DNA from: Pseudomonadota bacterium
GTDB lineage: Bacteria > Desulfobacterota > Desulfobacteria > Desulfobacterales > RPRI01
Length of the DNA stretch: 5,241 bases
Assembly (NCBI GenBank): GCA_018830925.1
Contig: JAHJRK010000035.1
Coordinates: 1 to 5,241 of the forward strand
Direction of reading: 5' to 3'
The position numbers were made by a program, and so were the translations under genes. Numbering within the stretch: position 1 is the first letter of the stretch; every line of letters starts with the position of its first letter. Under the pieces are notes generated by a model. The model was not told the DNA's origin. It saw nothing but the letters and a program-made list of their open reading frames with translations, and searched no databases. Shown here piece by piece: positions 1 to 5,109 of the stretch.

Positions 1-322
1 AAAGCCTCACTCCGGAAGAGCTTAAAGCGTTAAGCAGTTCCGGGATGCCTTCATATGGACGAGTCTTGTCCGCCCATCGAGATGAATATTCTTCTTTCAT
101 GGCAGCAACACAGCCTGCTACGATAGATTCTTCTTTGAGGGATACAGGAAGGGCTCTTCTTACCAGAACATCCATTCCGTCTCCCACAAAATACTTGTAC
201 TTATCAACACCGTGTGTCGGATAACCGAACATTTCAAGGACACTGTTCATGGAATCGGCAAGATCATCAATAGTATCAAGAAGCGTTCCGTCAAGATCAA
301 AAAGAACGGCCTTAAATTTCAT
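1..322 (-). CDS. HAD-family phosphatase, phosphoglycolate phosphatase-like (N-terminal part)
   Basis: The first 107 residues of a haloacid dehalogenase-superfamily hydrolase are present; the gene continues past the left edge. The N-terminus MKFKAVLFDLDGTLLDT carries HAD motif I (DxDGT), with the nucleophile Asp9 and the general acid Asp11. The following helical part, containing VGDGMDVLVRRAL and later TRPYEGIPELL, is the small alpha-helical C1 cap that follows motif I in phosphoglycolate phosphatase (Gph) and its relatives. Motifs II to IV lie outside the window. Enzymes of this group remove phosphate from small molecules such as 2-phosphoglycolate in the cytoplasm; the exact substrate cannot be told from this part. 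The ATG at 320-322 is preceded by a G-rich GGGGGA about 8 bases upstream. It is divergent from the membrane-protein gene at 594. Family assignment is firm; assignment as gph is only the best guess. Confidence 0.88.
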   Translation of the reverse strand, partial: MKFKAVLFDLDGTLLDTIDDLADSMNSVLEMFGYPTHGVDKYKYFVGDGMDVLVRRALPVSLKEESIVAGCVAAMKEEYSSRWADKTRPYEGIPELLNALSSSGVRL

Positions 323-363
323 ATCGGAATCCCCCGGTGAATTTATCAGAACTTTTATTGCTT

Positions 364-391
364 TTTATCCTAAATGAAATCAATTCGTCAA
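364..391 (-). promoter_or_regulatory. Candidate sigma-70 promoter for the HAD phosphatase gene
   Basis: On the minus strand, TTGACG (386-391) and GATAAA (364-369) are separated by 16 bases, about 40 bases upstream of the start codon. The -35 box is a five-of-six match and the -10 box is weak. The -35 box lies in the loop of the inverted repeat at 377-402. Confidence 0.35.
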
Positions 392-402
392 ACTATTGAT
401 TT
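377..402. repeat. 8-bp perfect inverted repeat, possible operator
   Basis: AAATCAAT (377-384) and its exact reverse complement ATTGATTT (395-402) are separated by 10 bases. The pair brackets the candidate -35 box of the divergent phosphatase promoter, which is where a repressor or activator dimer would bind. No T-run follows, so a terminator is unlikely. The symmetry is directly visible; the operator role is inference. Confidence 0.45.
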
Positions 403-593
403 AATGCCGGCCATTTTGCCTGAACGAATTATGATTGACCTTCTTCCCTGCGTTCGAAGCCTCCCCGCATATTGCTACGGGTAACTTCAATCTTTTCTTG
501 CTTTCTGTTTTTTCTCCGTATAAACAGGTCATGAAAAATTTACCCCGTCCGCTCAGCATTATATCAGGAATTTTATTGTAAGGTAAGCAGCGA

Positions 594-1052
594 TTGAAGG
601 ATACGAAAGAGAAATTCAAACCCGGGGTCGAAAAGCATATGCTGCTGCTGATCGCGGGATTGATATGGATTGCTGTCGGATCGATGCTTCTTGGCTTTTC
701 ATATTTATGGTTAAGGGACGCAGGAAATAAAATAGTCGTGTGGAAGGCCGTATCCGGAATTATCCTTTCGCTTTTCATTCATCATTTCGGGTTTCTACGG
801 GTGGTTGACAATAATCTGGGGCGGATTTTGCCGATGCAGGGCAAGAGGTGCGTATTTTCATTTATGACGTGGAAAAGCTATATTCTGGTGCTTGTAATGG
901 TTGCAACCGGGATATTGCTTCGCCTTTCACCGATATCCAGAACTTATCTGTCTGTTCTATATATCGGCATAGGAACAGCATTGATCTTGTCCAGTATCCG
1001 CTACCTGCGTTTTCTGATAAAAGAAGTTAGACAAGCCGTCGTTCAAAAATAA
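594..1052 (+). CDS. Conserved four-helix integral membrane protein of unknown function
   Basis: This 152-residue protein has four hydrophobic segments at about residues 17-40, 48-68, 96-111 and 118-138. Short charged links join them, so it is an inner-membrane protein with no signal peptide or soluble domain. Fixed-looking features are the N-terminal FKPGVEK just before helix 1, FxTWKSY before helix 3, GILLRLSPI after it and YLSVLYIGIGTAL in helix 4. I associate this pattern with a small uncharacterised family in deltaproteobacteria and other Proteobacteria, but I cannot name a function. A stop codon at 579-581 limits the frame. The TTG at 594 is preceded by AAGG ten bases upstream and keeps the FKPGVEK segment. 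The alternative ATG at 639 would remove it and start right at helix 1. It stands alone between a divergent gene and the repeat array at 1068-1204. Confidence 0.82.
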   Translation: MKDTKEKFKPGVEKHMLLLIAGLIWIAVGSMLLGFSYLWLRDAGNKIVVWKAVSGIILSLFIHHFGFLRVVDNNLGRILPMQGKRCVFSFMTWKSYILVLVMVATGILLRLSPISRTYLSVLYIGIGTALILSSIRYLRFLIKEVRQAVVQK

Positions 1053-1067
1053 CCGTGACATTAAAAT

Positions 1068-1119
1068 GCGGTGACCGGCATAAGGAGCCGTAAGCCGTGA
1101 CCGGCATAAAGAGCCGTAA
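1068..1119 (+). repeat. 26-bp direct tandem duplication
   Basis: Two head-to-tail copies occupy 1068-1093 and 1094-1119 and match at 24 of 26 positions. The unit contains GTGACCGGCATAA and ends in GAGCCGTAA. The GAGCCGT core of each copy is the reverse complement of the ACGGCTC core found in each copy of the following 44-bp repeat. The array starts 15 bases after the stop codon of the membrane-protein gene. Confidence 0.9.
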
Positions 1120-1159
1120 CAAAATGGTCAGAAATGTAATGCTTATTTTGTAACGGCTC
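1111..1159. repeat. Long imperfect inverted repeat spanning the junction of the two arrays
   Basis: GAGCCGTAACAAAAT (1111-1125) pairs with ATTTTGTAACGGCTC (1145-1159) at 14 of 15 positions around a 19-base loop. The single mismatch is A1118 against A1152. No T-run follows, so it is not a classical intrinsic terminator. It may protect the 3' end of the membrane-protein mRNA or form a leader structure before the isomerase gene. Alternative pairings exist between 1083-1091 and 1153-1161 or 1197-1205, each 9 bp and perfect. Confidence 0.75.
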
Positions 1160-1204
1160 CTAACAAAATGGTCAGAAATATAATGGTTATTTTGTAACGG
1201 CTCC
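1117..1204 (+). repeat. 44-bp direct tandem duplication
   Basis: Two head-to-tail copies occupy 1117-1160 and 1161-1204 and match at 42 of 44 positions. Each unit begins TAACAAAATGGTCAGAAAT, contains an internal inverted repeat (ACAAAAT with ATTTTGT) and ends GTAACGGCTCC. The array ends 28 bases before the isomerase start codon, so it forms most of that gene's upstream region. It overlaps the 26-bp array by three bases. No coding function is visible. Confidence 0.92.
1179..1184 (+). promoter_or_regulatory. Possible -10 box created in the second 44-bp repeat copy
   Basis: The second repeat unit reads TATAAT at this place where the first unit reads TGTAAT. A start about seven bases on would give a leader of roughly 42 bases before the isomerase ATG. 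No good -35 box sits 16 to 18 bases upstream (the bases there read GCTCCT), so the call is weak or would need an activator. Confidence 0.25.
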
Positions 1205-1232
1205 TAACATAAATTTTAAAGGAGAAAATATC

Positions 1233-1721
1233 ATGGCAAAACTTCAATGGGATAATCCGCCTGAAATGAAAATCGACACGGGCAAAACCTATAAGGCGGT
1301 AATTGAAACAGGCAAAGGCGTTATTGAACTTGAGCTCTATTCACAGCACGCGCCCAAAACAGTAAACAACTTCGTATTCCTCGCAGAAAAGGGCTTTTAT
1401 GACAGCACCCTTTTTCACCGGGTGATCGACAATTTCATGATACAGGGCGGAGACCCGACAGGAACTGGCAGGGGCGGCCCTGGATACAGGTTTGAAGATG
1501 AGTTAAAGAAAAATCCCCTGACACACGGGGAAAAAGTTATCTCAATGGCAAATGCAGGTCCGGACACGAACGGGAGCCAGTTCTTCATCACCCATTCCCC
1601 TCAGCCGCACTTAAACGGGAAGCACACGGTATTCGGCAGGGTAGTTGCCGGTCTGGAGGTTGTCGATTCAATCCGGCAGGGAGATAAAATTGAGAAGGTA
1701 AAGATCGTTCAGGATGTTTGA
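1233..1721 (+). CDS. Cyclophilin-type peptidyl-prolyl cis-trans isomerase (cytoplasmic)
   Basis: A complete 162-residue single-domain cyclophilin, which catalyses cis-trans isomerisation of Xaa-Pro bonds and assists protein folding. The active-site signature is intact: FHRVIDNFMIQGGDPTGTG with catalytic Arg63, then MANAG (105-109), NGSQFFIT (113-120) and HLNGKHTVFG (126-135). His126 replaces the Trp that confers strong cyclosporin binding in human CypA, as in many bacterial members. There is no signal peptide, so the protein is cytoplasmic (PpiB-like). The first 20 residues, including MKIDTGKTYKAVIET, form the short lead-in common in this bacterial subgroup. The start is well supported by AAAGGAG at 1218-1224, eight bases before the ATG. 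Upstream lies the tandem repeat array. Downstream the gene converges with the KAS III-like gene after 20 bases. Confidence 0.97.
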   Translation: MAKLQWDNPPEMKIDTGKTYKAVIETGKGVIELELYSQHAPKTVNNFVFLAEKGFYDSTLFHRVIDNFMIQGGDPTGTGRGGPGYRFEDELKKNPLTHGEKVISMANAGPDTNGSQFFITHSPQPHLNGKHTVFGRVVAGLEVVDSIRQGDKIEKVKIVQDV

Positions 1722-1741
1722 AATGGCTCCGAAAGGCACGG

Positions 1742-2803
1742 TTAAGGCATCCTGTAAACAACGGAGTTAATATTCATGCCCGCTCCTACGGAAGTGAATA
1801 CCACTATGTCTCCTGGATGGAGTTTATGGTTATCCATTTTTCCTCTCTGCAAAAGGTCAAACATCGTCGGCAGGGTTGCAACCGAACTGTTGCCAAGCCA
1901 TGAAATCGTCATCGGCATTAAGTTGCCGGGAATGTTTTTTATATGATATAATCTCAGCAACCTTTCCAATATCGCTTCATCCATTTTCTGATTCGCCTGG
2001 TGCACCAGAACTTTCTTTACATCGGTTAATGCAAGTCCCGCCTTATCAAGGCTCTGTTTCACAACAACCGGAACGGTCCTGATCGCGTATTTATATATTT
2101 CGTGACCGTTCATTTTTATAAACAGGTCATCGCCTGCATAATCTGGGTTGTATGACCTGCCGGTATTTAACAGATATGCATTTTCAATTGTATCAGATCT
2201 CGTTACGTGTGACAATATACCGGCATTCCGGTCTGTTGCTTCCACCAGAGCCGCTCCGGCTCCGTCGGCAAATATCATGCAGTCAACATCGTGAGGATCA
2301 GTAACCCTCGACATTATCTCAGCGCCGATAACAAGTACTCTCTTTGCATCGCCTGACTTTATATAATAATCGGCCAGAATCATCCCGTGCAGCCAGCCCG
2401 GGCAGCCGAAGGGAATATCAAAGGCAACAGTATAGGGGTTTTTAATTTTCAGCTTGTGTTTCACCCTGGCAGCTATAGTGGGCATCATATCGGATCTGTT
2501 GCTATTCGCTCTAACATCACCAAAATTCTGAGCGACAATTATGTAATCAAGGCTTTCCCTGTCCGTTTTTTCAAGCGCTCTCTCTGCGGCCATGAATGCG
2601 ATATCGGAGGTATTCAGATCATCTGTTACATATCTCCTTTCATTTATACATGTTATCTCTTCGAGCTTATTAATGATATCGATAGTTGCTTTTTTAATTT
2701 TTATCCCGTCGGACCTGTAAAATTCATGCTTGAGAAAATGCCTGTTAGGTATTTTTAATGTTGGTATATAATTTCCTGTTCCGGTTATAATCGAATTCGG
2801 CAT
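1742..2803 (-). CDS. 3-oxoacyl-ACP synthase III (KAS III)-family condensing enzyme, non-canonical
   Basis: A complete 353-residue thiolase-fold enzyme of the FabH/KAS III superfamily, which joins an acyl-CoA or acyl-ACP starter to an extender by decarboxylative Claisen condensation. The triad is intact: Cys134 in FGCPGW, His268 in VHQANQ and Asn305 in WLGNSSVATLP. The glycine-rich C-terminus (SVGAGMN) and FADGAGAALVEA (178-189) are also present. It is longer than E. coli FabH (317 residues) because of extra sequence at about residues 20-50. It also lacks the DTSDEW segment, whose Trp helps bind CoA adenine in FabH. NFGDVRANSNRSDMMPTIAA and FGCPGW recall the KAS III-like proteins common in Bacteroidota. 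It is not next to other fab genes, so a role outside housekeeping fatty-acid priming is likely. Substrate unknown. It may be cotranscribed with the DUF4124 gene 88 bases upstream. Confidence 0.94.
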   Translation of the reverse strand: MPNSIITGTGNYIPTLKIPNRHFLKHEFYRSDGIKIKKATIDIINKLEEITCINERRYVTDDLNTSDIAFMAAERALEKTDRESLDYIIVAQNFGDVRANSNRSDMMPTIAARVKHKLKIKNPYTVAFDIPFGCPGWLHGMILADYYIKSGDAKRVLVIGAEIMSRVTDPHDVDCMIFADGAGAALVEATDRNAGILSHVTRSDTIENAYLLNTGRSYNPDYAGDDLFIKMNGHEIYKYAIRTVPVVVKQSLDKAGLALTDVKKVLVHQANQKMDEAILERLLRLYHIKNIPGNLMPMTISWLGNSSVATLPTMFDLLQRGKMDNHKLHPGDIVVFTSVGAGMNINSVVYRMP

Positions 2804-2818
2804 AATGGAATCTGCCTG

Positions 2819-2826
2819 CCTCCTTT
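2819..2826 (-). promoter_or_regulatory. Strong but distant Shine-Dalgarno sequence of the KAS III-like gene
   Basis: The minus strand reads AAAGGAGG here, a near-perfect anti-16S match, but 15 bases separate it from the ATG at 2801-2803. No ATG, GTG or TTG lies in frame between them. The in-frame ATT at 2804-2806 would shorten the spacing only slightly. ATG at 2803 is kept because MPNSIITGTGNYIP aligns with the normal family N-terminus. Confidence 0.6.
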
Positions 2827-2891
2827 GAAGTAATATTTTAATTGCGCTGCTAGCCGCGGAAAATTCGCTTGCTGTTGCGGTTCATTTAGGC

Positions 2892-3386
2892 CTATCGTTT
2901 CTGAAGGTATTCGTCCGGCGAATTTTTGAGCTTATCAAGCTGTTTTTCAATTTCTTCGATCCGGGCATTTTTAAGGCTCTGGCTGTATGCGCGACTGGTC
3001 GGCCGTTTTTTTAAATCATCGATCTTTTCCTGGAGCTGTCTTCGTTCAGCCTCGATGCGTTCATTCTTACGTGTCTCCACATTGCGTTTTTCTTCAGCCG
3101 TTCGGTCGGCTTCTCCTTGTATGCGCTCCTGCTCGGTTTGCTGCTTTTCCTGCCTGATGCTTTCGATCATGTGATCATATTCCGTACGGCTGCCTCCTGC
3201 AGTCTCCTTGTATTCAGACTGTTCCGGGGAAATTTTGATTGTATCATAATGTTTCACATCCTCAGGCTGCCGGTCGCTGAAACGCTTTACGCCGTCATTA
3301 TCGGTCCATGTGTATATATTTTCATCCGCAAGGCATGGGCAAACCCAGAGCATGATGACAAACACCGATACAGCGGCTCTTTTCAT
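2892..3386 (-). CDS. Exported DUF4124-domain protein with C-terminal coiled coil
   Basis: A 164-residue protein with a Sec signal peptide (MKR, a hydrophobic core at about residues 4-19, likely cut after CLA at residue 20). Next comes the short DUF4124 motif at about 23-45, IYTWTDNDGVKRFSDRQPE, a small beta-type module found at the N-terminus of many exported proteobacterial proteins. The remainder is very rich in Glu, Lys, Arg and Gln. It should form a long charged coiled coil (about 70-127), a break at the Pro-containing KKRPTS, and a second helix (about 138-155). It is therefore a periplasmic or envelope-associated protein of unknown role. Although Cys16 and Cys18 are present, LWVC is a poor lipobox, so a lipoprotein is less likely. 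GAGG seven bases before the ATG supports the start. It is upstream of the KAS III-like gene on the same strand. Confidence 0.9.
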   Translation of the reverse strand: MKRAAVSVFVIMLWVCPCLADENIYTWTDNDGVKRFSDRQPEDVKHYDTIKISPEQSEYKETAGGSRTEYDHMIESIRQEKQQTEQERIQGEADRTAEEKRNVETRKNERIEAERRQLQEKIDDLKKRPTSRAYSQSLKNARIEEIEKQLDKLKNSPDEYLQKR

Positions 3387-3436
3387 ATCTATACCTCAAT
3401 ATAGTTTTACAGCTTCATAAAAATCATTCCGCAATC

Positions 3437-3465
3437 CATATATTATATTAATATTGTGCTTTCAA
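3437..3465 (-). promoter_or_regulatory. Candidate promoter for the DUF4124 gene
   Basis: On the minus strand TTGAAA (3460-3465) and TATATG (3437-3442) are 17 bases apart, about 50 bases upstream of the start codon. The region is very AT-rich, so chance TATA-like hexamers are expected and several overlapping -10 choices exist. Confidence 0.35.
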
Positions 3466-3780
3466 GATATAATAAGTTTTACCAGAAAGCCCGGAAAAAT
3501 ATCTCTTTGTTAATCATTTTATAAATATCGTGTCACTATCCGATCAATCAGACAACAATCTATTGTTTCAACAGGACAACGGTTGAATGTAATCCAGTCG
3601 TAAGCCGCGGCATTGGACTCGATCGTTCGCTTTCTAAGCCTCCACCGGCAGGATCATGTGGAAGGCCGGTCATCATGAGGCAGAAAGTTACATGCTGATC
3701 AAACCGGATATAGCCAATCTCGCCAGAGATTTGACCAAAACGATTACTGGAGAAATGCCTCTTTGCGAACCGCATATTTT
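3466..3780. other. Gene-poor stretch at a composition boundary
   Basis: I see no convincing gene here. The left part (to about 3540) is AT-rich. The right part is more balanced and begins with small palindromes: AACAAT/ATTGTT at 3554-3567 and TTCAAC/GTTGAA at 3567-3587. A minus-strand frame at 3560-3835 encodes 91 residues, ending with GGGLESERSSPMPRLTTG and a short tail. Its start codon lies inside the promoter of the plus-strand gene and it has no ribosome site that I trust, so it may be a relic or noise. No tRNA or rRNA signal is apparent. Confidence 0.5.
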
Positions 3781-3812
3781 GTGGCCAAAATCCTCTGTGG
3801 CCAAAATCCTCT
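3781..3812 (+). repeat. Perfect 16-bp tandem duplication abutting a -35 box
   Basis: GTGGCCAAAATCCTCT occurs twice without a gap or mismatch, at 3781-3796 and 3797-3812. The final T of the second copy is also the first base of the TTGACA -35 hexamer. Each unit holds the palindrome TGGCCA. Two same-phase copies directly upstream of a promoter fit binding sites for a regulator, but a simple slippage duplication looks the same. Confidence 0.9.
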
Positions 3813-3840
3813 TGACACACAAAATCTTTCTTCATATAAT
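3812..3840 (+). promoter_or_regulatory. Full-consensus sigma-70 promoter of the binding-lipoprotein gene
   Basis: TTGACA (3812-3817), a 17-base spacer and TATAAT (3835-3840) match the sigma-70 consensus in all twelve positions and in ideal spacing. The expected transcription start, seven bases after the last T of the -10 box, is G3847, which is the first base of the GTG start codon. There is therefore almost no room for a 5' leader or a ribosome-binding site. Confidence 0.8.
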
Positions 3841-3846
3841 TTCGCC

Positions 3847-5109
3847 GTGAAAAAGCAATGCCTTACCAAAGATCGCTTGCATGCTTTGAGCCTTGCCGGC
3901 CTTTGTTGCCTGCTATGGCTTCTGGCGGGTTGCAGCTCTTCCACAGATCCTTCCGTAACTCAAACCAGCACCCAGGGAGTGACAGACAAAAAGATCCTTC
4001 TCGGGTCTTCCCTTGCCCTGAAAGGCCATGCCAGTTTTCTGGGAAGTCAGACCCTCCGGGGCGCCATGTGCTATCTGAATCACATCAATTCACTTGGCGG
4101 CGTTCACGGGCGTACGATCGAGGTCATTGCCTATGATGACAGCTATGATCCCCTCATGTGCCTGACCAACACCCAGCGTCTTATCATCGATGATCAGATT
4201 TTTGCCCTTTTCTGCTACGTCGGAACGCCAACCACGGTTCGAATTCTCCCGCTTGTTGAGGAAGCCCGGATTCCGCTTCTGGGAATGTTCACCGGCGCCA
4301 ATGCACTGAGAGATCCGTTCAACCGCTGGCTGATCAATGTGCGGGCCTCATATTACCAGGAAACCAAGGTCGCGGTCCGCCATCTGGTTACCGACCTGGG
4401 ATTGAAGAAAATCGCTATTTTTTACCAGTATGATGCTTACGGATTCGACGGCCTTACCGGTACAGAGCTGGCGCTGAAAGAGTTCGGCCTCGTTCCGGTT
4501 GTCAGCGGCTCGTACAACCGCGGCACGCTGGATGTGCAGGAGGGGCTGGCCAAAATCATCGACTCAGGCGCCGAGGCCGTGGTGATGATCGGCACTTACG
4601 ATCCTTGTGCCGCATTCATCAAGATGTCTGACGAAAAGGGATTCCGTCCTGTTTTCTACCTGGTTTCCTTTGTCGGAGCCGACGAACTGGCCCGCAGGCT
4701 GGAGAGCTATCAGAACCTGGCGGTGATCGTGTCTCAGGTGGTTCCTCCTCCGGATCCGGACCGGCAGAACGCCAGTCCGCTTCTTACCGGAGAGGACGGA
4801 TATCTGACCCTCCTGAAGCGCTATTACCCCGAAGACCGGCCCAGCTTTGTTGGCCTTGAGGGATTCATTAATGCCCGGGTTCTGGTGGAGGGACTTCAGC
4901 GGGCAGGCGCCGATCTTACCCGGGACAGGTTCATCCAGGCCATTGAATCCATCCAGGACTTTACGCCCGGACTGGATATCAACATCTCCTTCAGTTCCTC
5001 CGATCATCAGGGTATGGATCGTGTCTATTTCACCCGGCTGGAAAACGGCCAATTCTCTTTGATTAAAGACTGGACAGATGTCAAATCACAGCTTACCACA
5101 TTCCATTGA
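3847..5109 (+). CDS. Lipoprotein substrate-binding protein, Leu/Ile/Val-type (type-1 periplasmic binding fold)
   Basis: A 420-residue lipoprotein. MKK is followed by a hydrophobic segment and the lipobox LLAGC, giving lipidated Cys29. Ser30 is not the Asp that retains lipoproteins in the inner membrane in enterics. From about residue 48 it follows the Peripla_BP_6/LivJ pattern: KILLGSSLALKG, LNHINSLGGVHGRTIEVIAYDD, CYVGTPTTVRILPLVEEARIP, then IAIFYQYDAYGFDGL and AVVMIGTYDP in the second lobe. Such proteins bind amino acids or other small ligands outside the inner membrane and normally serve ABC importers. Here the next gene, overlapping by 32 bases, looks like a membrane receptor, so sensing is more likely than transport. 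The frame is open upstream (TTG 3763, GTG 3781), but those starts lie in or before the promoter. GTG 3847 gives a normal signal peptide. Base composition is richer in G+C than the genes to the left. Confidence 0.93.
   Translation: MKKQCLTKDRLHALSLAGLCCLLWLLAGCSSSTDPSVTQTSTQGVTDKKILLGSSLALKGHASFLGSQTLRGAMCYLNHINSLGGVHGRTIEVIAYDDSYDPLMCLTNTQRLIIDDQIFALFCYVGTPTTVRILPLVEEARIPLLGMFTGANALRDPFNRWLINVRASYYQETKVAVRHLVTDLGLKKIAIFYQYDAYGFDGLTGTELALKEFGLVPVVSGSYNRGTLDVQEGLAKIIDSGAEAVVMIGTYDPCAAFIKMSDEKGFRPVFYLVSFVGADELARRLESYQNLAVIVSQVVPPPDPDRQNASPLLTGEDGYLTLLKRYYPEDRPSFVGLEGFINARVLVEGLQRAGADLTRDRFIQAIESIQDFTPGLDINISFSSSDHQGMDRVYFTRLENGQFSLIKDWTDVKSQLTTFH

Noticed and set aside
498..524. Promoter for the membrane-protein gene (TTGCTT with TATAAA)
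   Set aside because: The spacer is only 15 bases and the -35 box is poor. It is possible but not strong enough to list as a feature.
401..778. Minus-strand frame of 125 codons
   Set aside because: It overlaps the start of the membrane-protein gene antisense and shows no recognisable domain. The plus-strand protein has coherent membrane helices.
1084..1120. Group II intron domain V
   Set aside because: GAGCCGT and ACGGCTC resemble the outer stem of domain V, but the internal helix, GAAA loop and spacing do not fit, and no intron reverse transcriptase is present.
1111..1165. Rho-independent terminator of the membrane-protein gene
   Set aside because: The stem is long, but no run of T follows the 3' arm, and a second copy of the repeat follows instead.
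1068..1204. CRISPR array
   Set aside because: The units are adjacent without unique spacers and there are only two copies of each. No cas gene is in the window.
2387..2758. Plus-strand frame of 123 codons
   Set aside because: It is antisense to the N-terminal half of the KAS III-like gene, including its active-site Cys region, with no family features of its own.
3560..3835. Minus-strand frame of 91 codons
   Set aside because: It starts inside the strong plus-strand promoter and runs over the tandem duplication. I recognise no family. It is kept only as a possible relic in the spacer description.
3763..3846. Upstream extension of the binding lipoprotein to a TTG at 3763 or a GTG at 3781
   Set aside because: The added residues would be encoded by the 16-bp duplication and the promoter, and would put 28 or 22 residues before an otherwise normal lipoprotein signal peptide.
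4564..5052. Minus-strand frame of 162 codons
   Set aside because: It lies wholly antisense to the binding-protein gene, whose protein has clear family motifs throughout. It is a shadow frame in G+C-rich coding sequence.
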